DNA of 64,000 nucleotides from CBFGTV01 sp965652145 (GTDB lineage Bacteria > Bacillota > Clostridia > Peptostreptococcales > Natronincolaceae): NCBI GenBank assembly GCA_965652145.1, contig CBFGTV010000011.1, positions 4,432 to 68,431 of the forward strand, given 5' to 3'. Positions 26,761-35,524 of this stretch are shown piece after piece (position 1 is the first letter of the stretch; the number at the start of each line of letters is the position of its first letter). The translations under genes were made by a program, and so were the position numbers. A model generated the notes under the pieces. That model was not told where the DNA came from, ran no database searches, and was given only the letters and a program-made list of their open reading frames with translations.

Positions 26761-28054
26761 CTAAAGGAAGGGCAATCTTTACCTTAAATTCATCACCTAC
26801 ATCCTCTATGTTAATAATACCGTTATTCTTTTTGACAATCTGCTGTATATTATATAGTCCAAAGCCATGGTCCTTACGATTTACCTTACTGGTAAAGCGT
26901 TTTGTTTTCTGTAGTACCTCCTGGCTAGTTTTATTGTTAATAATTTTAATGATCAGCATGTCTTTATTTGTATTGATTTCAAGATAAATTCTTCTTTTCT
27001 CCTTTTCGATTTTTTGACAGGCCTCAATGGCATTATCGATTAAATTTCCTAATATCACGGTGATATCTATGTCTTTAATTGTTAAGCGAAAGGGCAGGTC
27101 TATGGAATAATCAAAGGCTATATTATTGCTTTTTACTCTTTCATTTTTAATATTAATTAATGCAGTAATAACGGGATTTTGATTATCTGCCACATCATTG
27201 ACGGCTGCCACCTCGTCGGTTAATGATAGAATGTACTTTTTAGCCTCGTCATATTTTTCAAGCTGTATTAGCCCCAGTAGGGTACTGATAAAATTGTTAA
27301 AGTCATGCCTTTGGGCCTTCATGGTGTTAACCATTTCTTCAATATTTTTGGTATAGAAAAAATGATTACGATATTCCTTTTCCCGCATTTTCCAGGCTGT
27401 TTCATTTTGACTGTACTCAATTAAGCGCCCTATTATCACCAGCATTAAAAAATTAAATAGCAAGGCTCCTGATCCCATTCCTATAATATAAAACATTTCG
27501 TGTCCTGCCAGGTCATCAACAAAGCTATAGAAGGTAAAGGCCATAAAAATTATGATTAGGTTAAATAATAGCAGCAATATAATGGTGTAATATTGATTCC
27601 TTTTAATTTCTCCAAATACCCTCAGTTTAAAACAAGTATACCTGGCCAGTAAAAAGAATACCGTTTTTGAAATCATAATTCCCATTAATCTAAAGCCATT
27701 GTGTTCAAGCAGCATGGCAGTTGGAACCTTCAAGATAAAGGACATGGCACCTCCGGTTACCAGCTCGATAATTCCCATTAAAGTCATGGCTATGATGGTA
27801 ATTAACGTTACCCTGATAAATTGTCCCTCAACTAAAATGTACAATATACAGGAGGCGGTGATAAACATAAATATAAAACCTTTAAAGTCAGCCAATCCCA
27901 GAGCAAGATTGATATAGGAGTTGATAAAGCACTGGACTAAAACCGCCGTATAGAAAAAGACTCTCTTTCCTTTACATTCCACCATTTCACTGACAAAGTA
28001 ATAGATTAAAAAAGCATCAGCAAAATTTGTTACAAGTAAAACAAAATACTCCAT
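26741..28054 (-). CDS. agrC: AgrC-like sensor histidine kinase
   Basis: 437 residues. The ATG at 28054 follows GGGGGGAG and lies just after the agrA stop, so it is preferred to a longer frame starting at 28144 inside agrA. Seen: an N-terminal sensor of six or seven helices (about 1-200), an AgrC-type H-box RHDFNN (His near 247), N-box NLIDNAIEACQ and G-box HGFGLYNI (GHKL ATPase). It is expected to bind the external AgrD-derived peptide and phosphorylate AgrA. Confidence 0.93.
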   Translation of the reverse strand: MEYFVLLVTNFADAFLIYYFVSEMVECKGKRVFFYTAVLVQCFINSYINLALGLADFKGFIFMFITASCILYILVEGQFIRVTLITIIAMTLMGIIELVTGGAMSFILKVPTAMLLEHNGFRLMGIMISKTVFFLLARYTCFKLRVFGEIKRNQYYTIILLLLFNLIIIFMAFTFYSFVDDLAGHEMFYIIGMGSGALLFNFLMLVIIGRLIEYSQNETAWKMREKEYRNHFFYTKNIEEMVNTMKAQRHDFNNFISTLLGLIQLEKYDEAKKYILSLTDEVAAVNDVADNQNPVITALINIKNERVKSNNIAFDYSIDLPFRLTIKDIDITVILGNLIDNAIEACQKIEKEKRRIYLEINTNKDMLIIKIINNKTSQEVLQKTKRFTSKVNRKDHGFGLYNIQQIVKKNNGIINIEDVGDEFKVKIALPLVTSRPE

Positions 28055-28064
28055 GGTCTCCCCC

Positions 28065-28793
28065 CTATTCCCTAAATAGCTTCTTCTCAATGGCAAGAAG
28101 AACATTTTTCTTAAATCTTCTACTGACAGGAAGACTATCATCATATCCCTTTAAATAAATTATGTTGCCTGCAAGTCTCGAAACGCGATTCAGGTTAATG
28201 ATAAACCCCTGGTGACATTGAATAAAATCTTCAGGATTTAATTCCTCCAATAACTGTTTTGTAGTGGCAAAATATTCGTAGCTGCCTGTAGTGGTATTGA
28301 CAACTATTTTTCTTTGCTTTTTCTCAAAATATATAATTTCGTCTGTGTTTAAATAATGTAGTTGATCCTTTGCCTTAAAAACGAAGCTTTTCTTTTTTTC
28401 TTTTTGATATAATCTTATTTCAGCCAGCCTTTTGATTAATTGCTCCATTAGCTTGTTGAATCGCTCATTGGTAATCGGTTTTATCAGGTAGTGAAAGCTC
28501 TGGATTTCAAAGGCCTCCAAGGCATATTCCTTATACCCCGTTAAATATACCAAAAGCACCCGTTTATCTAATTCTCTTATTTTTCTCCCTATTTCGATTC
28601 CATTAAGTCCCCCCATCTCTATGTCTAAAAAAACAATATCATAGTTTATTTTCTGAAAACCTTGGTATAGGTCTTCACCGTTATAATAGAGGTGATAGAC
28701 TATCTTTTCTTGAAATTTAAAGGATTGTAAGTAGCTTGCTATTAATTCTACCTGTACTTTATTATCATCACAAATGGCAATAGAAATTGACAA
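28065..28793 (-). CDS. agrA: AgrA-like LytTR response regulator
   Basis: 242 residues. Seen: a receiver domain with the acidic pocket CDDN (9-10), phospho-acceptor D57 in VFLDIEMGG and KPI near 105, then a C-terminal LytTR DNA-binding domain (about 140-240, with FIQCHQGFIINLNRV). The start is a TTG at 28793 behind GGGGGCG. It is 10 bases from agrC and forms a transcription unit with it. The AgrA partner of the signalling circuit. Confidence 0.94.
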   Translation of the reverse strand: MSISIAICDDNKVQVELIASYLQSFKFQEKIVYHLYYNGEDLYQGFQKINYDIVFLDIEMGGLNGIEIGRKIRELDKRVLLVYLTGYKEYALEAFEIQSFHYLIKPITNERFNKLMEQLIKRLAEIRLYQKEKKKSFVFKAKDQLHYLNTDEIIYFEKKQRKIVVNTTTGSYEYFATTKQLLEELNPEDFIQCHQGFIINLNRVSRLAGNIIYLKGYDDSLPVSRRFKKNVLLAIEKKLFRE

Positions 28794-28810
28794 TCAAAAC
28801 GCCCCCTATA

Positions 28811-28840
28811 ATTATGCTCTACTGGAAGTATTCTCCACAA
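28811..28840 (-). promoter_or_regulatory. Candidate agrA promoter
   Basis: TTGTGG (28835-28840), 18 bases, CATAAT (28811-28816) on the minus strand, immediately upstream of the TTG start. Confidence 0.4.
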
Positions 28841-28984
28841 TTGCAGTATTTTCCTCTATTGCATTTCATATTACTTCATACTTTTCTTACGGGCTTCTGG
28901 CCGTTAAAATCAGCTTAATATTTATATTTTGACTTAACTCTATTTAAAAGTACAAAAAATATTTAATTTTTTTTACATAAAATT

Positions 28985-29044
28985 CCATAAACAAAAACCC
29001 CCTTATATAGATATAGACAGCTTTACAGCGCCCACTATAAGGGG
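28985..29044 (-). terminator. Terminator of the TetR/ABC export operon
   Basis: Arms 28998-29007 and 29036-29044 pair (CCCCTTATA with TATAAGGGG) across a 28-base loop, followed on the minus strand by TTTTTGTTT. Confidence 0.7.
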
Positions 29045-29205
29045 AATGAATAAAGAACTTTATTAATTTAACAATTACCAAGCAATACATCTATATTTCA
29101 TTTAATAATTTTTCTAACATTTTGTGCCTGTACTGCCTTTATATCTTTCACACCAGCCCTGTTTAAAGACTGCCTCTTCTTTATTCGGAGCTTTTAATCC
29201 CCCGC

Positions 29206-30438
29206 CTACTCTTTAATCTTTGCCCCGTCCTTTAATTCCTCATTGGACGAAAGAATTAGCCGTTCTCCTTCCATTAATCCACTGATAATTTCAACCTGTT
29301 TTTGACTTTCGATTCCTGTTTGAACTTCTCTCAGAACAGCCCGGTTATTTTTCTTGACGTAGACATAGTATTGGTTCTCCTGCTGGAACAGGGCGTTTTC
29401 AGGTATAATCAAGGTTTTGTCCCTCTCTTCTGTGACAATTTTTATATCTAAATCGTAGCCCGGCCTCAGGTTGGCTTCTCGTCCTTGTATTTCAATTTCT
29501 ACTTTTATCCTCTTTTGTTCAATTCCCAAATCTGATATTTTACTAAAGGCCTGGGGGTGTATTTTTCTTACTGTACCTGTCAGCTCAATTCCCAAATTTT
29601 GATGACTGATCAATACTTTATCTCCTTCATTAACATTGGCTATGTCTGATACCAGTATATCGGCTTCGATATAATGGTTATCAGGGCTCCCTATCTCAAA
29701 AAGCTGCATTCCCGGCTGCAGGTAGCTACCTTTTTCAATATTTTTGAGCATGATGGTTCCTTCTATGGGTGAGGCGATGCTATATTCTTCTTTTTGACCT
29801 TCCAGTGCCTCTTTTTGGATTGCCAATTGCTTTAGCTGGGCCTGATATTGTGCTGCAATATTGATTGTATGAGGGTTACTTAATATTTCCAGCTCTAAAC
29901 TAAGCTTCTCTAGGTTATTTCTTTGGGCCTCCAGTTGATTGAGGGCATTTTGATAGTCTTCATGGCTGACGGCTCCTGCTTCATAGAGCTTTTTCTGGTT
30001 TTCTGTGGTTCGTTCTGCTTCGACTAATGCGTTTTCCTGGTTTGTCAGCTCCAGCTTAAGTCTTTCTATTTCCCGTTGATCTACTGGCTTTAGGGCCTCT
30101 TGATATTGGGCCTGAAGGGCGGCTTCCTGGGCTTCAATACCTTGTATTTCTCTTAGTAGCTGTTGCTCTTCTATTTTTAGCAGCAGTTCTCCTTTTTGTA
30201 CCGAATCTCCTATATTAACCAGTACATCTGTTACCCTTCCTGTGGCGGCAGCATAAACTGTTTCTCTTCTTTCTGTCATGACCACACCTAGCTCTTCTAC
30301 ATATTTTTCGATGGAGCCTTGATTAACTGGTGCTGTGGTTACTGTAATGGCTGTATTTTGAGTAAATAAGTAGTATCCTGCTGTTCCCAGCACCGCTACT
30401 GCTACGATGATTCCGATTATTTTTTTCTTCATTTTCAT
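29206..30438 (-). CDS. HlyD/MacA-type membrane fusion protein
   Basis: 410 residues. Seen: an N-terminal membrane anchor (about 5-25), a barrel-sandwich/lipoyl half near GRVTDVLVNIGDSVQKGELL, a Gln-rich coiled coil (about 95-220), the second lipoyl half and C-terminal beta domains. Such proteins couple MacB-like permeases to export. It is the last gene of a four-gene unit with the FtsX-type permease, ATPase and TetR regulator. In a Gram-positive cell there is no outer channel, so it would act at the outer face of the membrane. Confidence 0.9.
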   Translation of the reverse strand: MKMKKKIIGIIVAVAVLGTAGYYLFTQNTAITVTTAPVNQGSIEKYVEELGVVMTERRETVYAAATGRVTDVLVNIGDSVQKGELLLKIEEQQLLREIQGIEAQEAALQAQYQEALKPVDQREIERLKLELTNQENALVEAERTTENQKKLYEAGAVSHEDYQNALNQLEAQRNNLEKLSLELEILSNPHTINIAAQYQAQLKQLAIQKEALEGQKEEYSIASPIEGTIMLKNIEKGSYLQPGMQLFEIGSPDNHYIEADILVSDIANVNEGDKVLISHQNLGIELTGTVRKIHPQAFSKISDLGIEQKRIKVEIEIQGREANLRPGYDLDIKIVTEERDKTLIIPENALFQQENQYYVYVKKNNRAVLREVQTGIESQKQVEIISGLMEGERLILSSNEELKDGAKIKE

Positions 30439-30489
30439 CTCCGTCCTTACCTATATTCTATTGATCACTGCCTTTGGGCAGTAAAGTCT

Positions 30490-32847
30490 TTAGGATACTC
30501 TATTTTTGAGGGCATCCATAAAGTTTAGGCGATAGATCTTTTTAATTGTGGCCAGCTGGGCCAGAGCAACAAATATGATGGTGGCCAAGGCTGTTATCAG
30601 GTAACTGCTGGAATTAATGATCATTGGAATGGTGTAGAGCTCTGTTGACATGCTGGATACGATTCCCTGGCACATGCCATAGGCCAATGGGATTCCCAGT
30701 ATGATACCCAGTAGTGTCAGCAAGCTGTTTTCTTTACTGATGATTCTATATATTTCTTTTTTTTCAAACCCCAATACCCGCAGCGATGAAAATTCCATGG
30801 TTCTTTCCCCAATGCTGATGATGGTGGTATTGTAGACAATGGCAAAGCCTAAAATTCCGCCAAAGAGCATTAGGGTCCCTACGGAATAAATGATCATATC
30901 CATAAATTCTAAAAAGCTATTTTTCATATCTTCTACCGATTGTACCTGGCTAATATTGGGTACATTTTTCAGCTTAGTTAAGACTTCATCTCCTGAATTG
31001 ACCAAGGCCCCGGTAACGATCTCTCTTTCCCCCAGTATTTCATTCAAGGCTTCGATTTCCATATAGGCGTTGCTGCCCAAATATTGTTCGGTAATTCCTT
31101 TGACTTCTATCCACCGGTCTTCTTGATCTGGCATAAAGTTTTTCATTAGTATTTTATCCCCTACCTGGGCCCCAAGGGCTTTGGCCAATCCTTCTGTTAA
31201 AATAATTCCCTCCCTGGGTATCGTGATGGTCTTTCCAGTAGTCTCCTTAAAGTGATAGAGGGCTGTATCGGATTTAAGACCAATAACGCTGACGGTTTCT
31301 TTTTTTGTCCCGTTTTTCAACTCAAAGGGGAATTCGGTTTTAGCTTCCATATAATCTATTTTAATTAACTGCTTCAGCTCCTTTAGGGTATCAACTCCCA
31401 TTGGGCGGGTAAAATCTATGCTATATTCCATCCTTTGAAACTCACTGTACTGCAGCTGAAACATGTTGCCAAATACTGAAGACATAAAAACGGGTACCAT
31501 AATAATGCCATAGGTCAGGGCAATTCCCAAAACTAAAAAGGCAGCCCTTCGCTTGTTTCTTACTATATTTCTAATGACCATCTTCCAGCTGAAGGTAATT
31601 CGATTCCAAATGGGTTTAACTTTTTCCAGCCAAATCCGCCCTCCTGCTTTGGGTGCCTCTGGTCTCATGGAGTCGGCAGGTAATATTTTAATAACGCTTC
31701 TGGCACCAATCAGGCCTGATATAATGCAGAAGATGGTGGTTAAGATAATGCCGTAGACTATATACTGATAGTAGATGGTCATTTCTAGCAATGGTATGTT
31801 CATATACAGGATATATAAATTGGTAAAGGCTATGGATAAGGGAATACTCAGAACAATTCCGATAATTGAACCCACTAACCCAATGGCCAAGGAAAATTTG
31901 GTGTAATGACCCATAATTTGAAAATTGTTGTAGCCCAGGGCCTTCATAACTCCAATGGCCATCCTATCATTTTTCACCGTTCTTGATAGCATGATATTGA
32001 TGATGACAGCAGCCACGATCAAAAATAACAATGTTACGGCTGTGGCCATCATTTCCAGTTGCTCTACCTCCTGCATCATCATGCTGTGGCTGAGATGGTT
32101 ATCTCGTTTAATGGTGCGCCGAATACCATATTGATCTAATTGGTCTTCTATGTCCTCTATAATCAAGTCAATTTGATCAAGGTATTGTTGATCAATTTTA
32201 ATCATTACCTCATTATAGCTGCCCTGGTAGCCCAGGGAGGATTGGGCAAAATCCTCTGAAACATAGATAACACCAAATTTCTCAGGGGCCGGTAGCAGGC
32301 TTTGCTCGTTTTCCATTAGATAGATGTATTCGGGACTGCCCACTACCCCTATGACCTCCATGGGATATTCTTTCCCGGCAATATAAGGTCTGATGGTTTC
32401 CCCCAGGTTCATGCTGCGACCCTCGAAAAATTGCTGCAGTACTACGATTGTTTTGGGGTTTGCTCCCAGTTCTCTACCTTCAATGGTATACAGGCTATTA
32501 ATACTGCCGGTTTCTTCAGGCAGAGAAACTACCCTCACCCGTACTTTTTCGTTGGGATCTTCCACCCCCAGGGGTACGTCTTCACTAATTCTTCCCTGGG
32601 CCTGTATGACTCCCTCTATTGTATAAAGCTGTTCAATGGCCCCCTTGGGAATCCGCATTACCTCCACAGAGACATCGGCAAAATTGGTAAGGTCATAGTA
32701 ATATGCTATGGAATGATTTAGGTTATCCCCCACCATACTCAGAGAGACATAGATTGTTAATGCCAATATGATCACAACGGCGATGGATATAAACTGACCC
32801 TTTGACTTCTTAATCAGCCTTAAGAGTCTTTTATCTAATTTTTTCAT
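30490..32847 (-). CDS. FtsX/MacB-type ABC permease with two FtsX halves
   Basis: 785 residues. The ATG at 32847 is favoured because it overlaps the ATPase stop (TAATG); an ATG six bases earlier is possible. Seen: an N-terminal helix, a large external domain, a block of helices with MIAVGVMKALGY-type FtsX residues, a second external domain and a final FtsX helix block ending near MDALKNRVS. Two FtsX domains in one chain suggest it can work as a pseudo-dimer. Probable role: export or removal of a lipid or drug substrate at the membrane. Confidence 0.9.
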   Translation of the reverse strand: MKKLDKRLLRLIKKSKGQFISIAVVIILALTIYVSLSMVGDNLNHSIAYYYDLTNFADVSVEVMRIPKGAIEQLYTIEGVIQAQGRISEDVPLGVEDPNEKVRVRVVSLPEETGSINSLYTIEGRELGANPKTIVVLQQFFEGRSMNLGETIRPYIAGKEYPMEVIGVVGSPEYIYLMENEQSLLPAPEKFGVIYVSEDFAQSSLGYQGSYNEVMIKIDQQYLDQIDLIIEDIEDQLDQYGIRRTIKRDNHLSHSMMMQEVEQLEMMATAVTLLFLIVAAVIINIMLSRTVKNDRMAIGVMKALGYNNFQIMGHYTKFSLAIGLVGSIIGIVLSIPLSIAFTNLYILYMNIPLLEMTIYYQYIVYGIILTTIFCIISGLIGARSVIKILPADSMRPEAPKAGGRIWLEKVKPIWNRITFSWKMVIRNIVRNKRRAAFLVLGIALTYGIIMVPVFMSSVFGNMFQLQYSEFQRMEYSIDFTRPMGVDTLKELKQLIKIDYMEAKTEFPFELKNGTKKETVSVIGLKSDTALYHFKETTGKTITIPREGIILTEGLAKALGAQVGDKILMKNFMPDQEDRWIEVKGITEQYLGSNAYMEIEALNEILGEREIVTGALVNSGDEVLTKLKNVPNISQVQSVEDMKNSFLEFMDMIIYSVGTLMLFGGILGFAIVYNTTIISIGERTMEFSSLRVLGFEKKEIYRIISKENSLLTLLGIILGIPLAYGMCQGIVSSMSTELYTIPMIINSSSYLITALATIIFVALAQLATIKKIYRLNFMDALKNRVS

Positions 32848-33557
32848 TACCATTCAATCCTTTCGGGGGGGATTGGATTTTGATTTACCCAGGATTCAAT
32901 TATTTCGCCGCTTCTCATTTTAATTACACGGTCGGCCATCGCTCCGATGGGCATATTGTGGGTGATAATAACCACAGTCTTGCCATACTTTACGTTAATC
33001 TCCTTCAGAAGGGAAAGGATTTTGATTCCTGTTTCAAAATCCAGCGCCCCCGTTGGTTCATCGCATAGTAATAGGGCAGGATTTTTCGCTACCGCCCGGG
33101 CTATGGCCACCCGTTGTTGTTCACCCCCGCTCATTTGGGCAGGAAAATGTTCTTTTCTGTCTCCCAGCCCTACGGCCTCTAAAACCCCTTCCACCTCCAG
33201 GGCATTTTTACATATTTCCGTCGCTAGTTCTACATTTTCTAGAGCTGTTAAATTGGCCATTAAGTTATAGAACTGAAAAACAAAGCCCACCTTTTCTCTT
33301 CGGTATACCGTCAGCTTCCTGTCGTTATATTGGGTGATATCCTCTTCCTCCATCAATACCCTGCCTTCGGTGGGCAAATCCATTCCCCCCAAAATATTGA
33401 GCAGTGTACTCTTTCCTGAACCACTGGGGCCTAAAATAACGACAAATTCCCCTTCATACAATTTCAGGTTAATATTTTTTGCTGCAGTCACTGTCATTTC
33501 ACCCATATGATAATGTTTGCTGACGTTTTCCACCTGCATTAGAACTTTCTCTTCCAT
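32847..33557 (-). CDS. MacB/LolD-type ABC ATPase
   Basis: 236 residues. Seen: Walker A GPSGSGKST, signature MSGGEQQRVAIARA, Walker B LLLCDEPTGALD and the H-loop IITHN. It is the ATPase of the FtsX permease. The start overlaps the TetR stop (TAATG) with GGAGGTGG upstream, so translation is coupled to the regulator gene. Confidence 0.95.
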   Translation of the reverse strand: MEEKVLMQVENVSKHYHMGEMTVTAAKNINLKLYEGEFVVILGPSGSGKSTLLNILGGMDLPTEGRVLMEEEDITQYNDRKLTVYRREKVGFVFQFYNLMANLTALENVELATEICKNALEVEGVLEAVGLGDRKEHFPAQMSGGEQQRVAIARAVAKNPALLLCDEPTGALDFETGIKILSLLKEINVKYGKTVVIITHNMPIGAMADRVIKMRSGEIIESWVNQNPIPPERIEW

Positions 33558-34147
33558 TATTCCACCTCCGGTCGTCCAATCAGGCCGTATTTTAAAAAGT
33601 CATAAAAATTTGCCGTAATTTCCTTCATATCTTCTTTACTATTAATTTTATTCAAATACTTTTCACCAAAGGCCTCTATCACCATCATCAGCATATCGGT
33701 CAAAAAATCAACATTACCGGGCCTGATCTCTCCTGTTTTAACCCCATCCTTTATAATTTTTTCAAACATGATTCTACTTAACTTTATCTTTTCATCAATT
33801 AATTTTTCCGTTACGTAGGGAATCGAGATAATATCATGATAAAGGGCAAGGGAGTAGCGTTTACTCTCTTCAAAGGTATAGTTCATTAAAAAATCTATTT
33901 TTTCGAGACAGCCTGGTATTTGCTGAAGTGCTTCCTCGATTTCATAGGAGACACGCTCCATTAAGGAAAGAATCACCTCCTTAAACAAGGCCTCCTTGGA
34001 GGGAAAATGCTTGTAGATAGTCATTTTGCTGATTCCTGCTGCCTCAGCAATTTGATCCATTGACAAAGCCCGGTATCCCAAATCTAAAAACAGCTCCTCG
34101 GCCTTTTCCATTAATCGATTATATTTAATTTCACTTTGTGTAGCCAT
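33557..34147 (-). CDS. TetR-family repressor
   Basis: 196 residues. Seen: an N-terminal helix-turn-helix MDQIAEAAGISKMTIYKHF (about 27-45) and a helical ligand-binding C-terminal domain. The ATG at 34147 is six bases after AAGGGTG and preferred to a GTG at 34156. It is first in the operon, so it probably represses its own ABC export genes in the absence of a ligand. Confidence 0.93.
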   Translation of the reverse strand: MATQSEIKYNRLMEKAEELFLDLGYRALSMDQIAEAAGISKMTIYKHFPSKEALFKEVILSLMERVSYEIEEALQQIPGCLEKIDFLMNYTFEESKRYSLALYHDIISIPYVTEKLIDEKIKLSRIMFEKIIKDGVKTGEIRPGNVDFLTDMLMMVIEAFGEKYLNKINSKEDMKEITANFYDFLKYGLIGRPEVE

Positions 34148-34194
34148 ACTATTCACCCTTCATAAAAATTGTACTTTTATACCTTTATAGTATA

Positions 34195-34223
34195 ATATTA
34201 TTATTTCTATCCTTTAATGTCAA
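34195..34223 (-). promoter_or_regulatory. Promoter of the TetR/ABC operon
   Basis: TTGACA (34218-34223), 17 bases, TAATAT (34195-34200). A short inverted repeat ATAC-N7-GTAT just downstream could be the TetR operator. Confidence 0.55.
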
Positions 34224-34235
34224 AGTTTATTTCAA

Positions 34236-34274
34236 ATAAAAAACAATCAGACTAATAATCTAATCTGATTGTTT
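34236..34274 (-). terminator. Terminator of the NTF2-like lipoprotein gene
   Basis: A perfect 11-base stem (34241-34251 with 34264-34274), followed on the minus strand by TTTTTTATTT. Confidence 0.85.
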
Positions 34275-34288
34275 CAAGCAATTCTTTG

Positions 34289-35230
34289 CTAATTTATTTT
34301 AAAATCCTTTAATTCGCTAATTTTAGCATAGCCACCATAAACAATAGAATTTCCAGTATAATATTCCTCTACTTCCATTGTCAGTACCAGCTTTATTTCT
34401 TTACTAGCGCCCTGTTTATCTCGATACTTGAGGGTTATTTGCGGTTTAGCAATTAAAGGCAGCCCACTACCCAGCTCTTCATAATTTGTTTCAATTAATT
34501 GGAATTCAGTTCCCTTTTCTTTCAGCTTCGCTATTAAAGCTTGATAATCAGCAATCACTTTTTGATCCTTTAATAGTTTCTCTAAACCCGATTCACCACC
34601 ATTTAAGGTATGTACTAAGTCTGTTTCAAAAAGTGTCAATGCCTCCCAGGCATAATAACCATCGGGCTTGGCTCGCCCCTGCCTTTGTAGCAAGTCTTCT
34701 TCAAAGCTGCTCCATTCTTGGATATCGCTGAGCTTCATGGTGTCGTTATGATTTTTTACAGTATATATCCATTGAAAGTCCTTTATTATTTCGCCCTGTT
34801 CAGGATAATTAATCTTAATGGTTTCCACCACCTCTACCCGATAGCTTTCATCATCTTCTGGATATACATATCCCACCTCGTGGGAATGGTATTCTTCCAG
34901 AATCCCTCGTTCCGACAAATTAGCCACCAGTTCTTTTTGAGAAAGATACAGGGGGCTTTCTTCTAAAAGATAGGGCTCTACCAAACTAAAATCATTTTCA
35001 TTAATAGCTTTAACTAAATTTACCTCATACCCCTCCATCAGCGCTTTTATTCTGGTATAATCATTTTCTTCTTCTACCGGCTCAATTTCATCCTCTGCCG
35101 ACAGAGAAGCCTGGTTTTGCACAGGCTCATTTTTTTCTCTATTAACGTCATCAAGTTCTTTTGACTGGCTACCGCAGGCCGTAAGTACAATGGCCATGAT
35201 GCAGGTTGTTATCATTATTTTGGCTTTCAT
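34289..35230 (-). CDS. Lipoprotein with a TcaA-like NTF2 domain
   Basis: 313 residues. Seen: a signal peptide with lipobox LTACGS (Cys19), an acidic linker and a folded region beginning near residue 65 (YEVNLVKAINENDFSLVEPY) whose pattern EVVETIKINYPEQG resembles the NTF2-like domain of TcaA-type proteins. A second similar-sized segment follows. Expected to sit on the outer face of the membrane. Function unknown. It diverges from the stalk-domain gene on the other strand. Confidence 0.75.
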   Translation of the reverse strand: MKAKIMITTCIMAIVLTACGSQSKELDDVNREKNEPVQNQASLSAEDEIEPVEEENDYTRIKALMEGYEVNLVKAINENDFSLVEPYLLEESPLYLSQKELVANLSERGILEEYHSHEVGYVYPEDDESYRVEVVETIKINYPEQGEIIKDFQWIYTVKNHNDTMKLSDIQEWSSFEEDLLQRQGRAKPDGYYAWEALTLFETDLVHTLNGGESGLEKLLKDQKVIADYQALIAKLKEKGTEFQLIETNYEELGSGLPLIAKPQITLKYRDKQGASKEIKLVLTMEVEEYYTGNSIVYGGYAKISELKDFKIN

Positions 35231-35524
35231 CTTATTATTCTCCCATCGTTATAGATTATCTTTCAATTAACTGCCAATGCTTAGTAAATATAATTTAGCA
35301 TATATTTTAATGTAACTCTTTACGGAATGATTAAGGTTTATTTAAGATCAAAATCTATTGATTAGGAGAAAGAGAAGTATTTAGAAAACAGCAAAATCAA
35401 AGTAATTTGTAAGCTAAAGTATTGAGCTGAAACAAATATTATGGTATCTTTAACTTGATTTGGAAAAACAATCCTGGTTTTATCATTGGGTAATCTTAAT
35501 ATAAAAGGAAGGAGTATTAATATA

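Larger units (their letters stand above)
28794..29205. other. 412-base region between agrA and the export operon
   Basis: It holds a candidate agrA promoter (28811-28840) and the export-operon terminator (28985-29044). On the minus strand upstream of that promoter there is a near-repeat of GGARAATACT at 18-base spacing. No gene was seen in the remainder. Confidence 0.6.
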
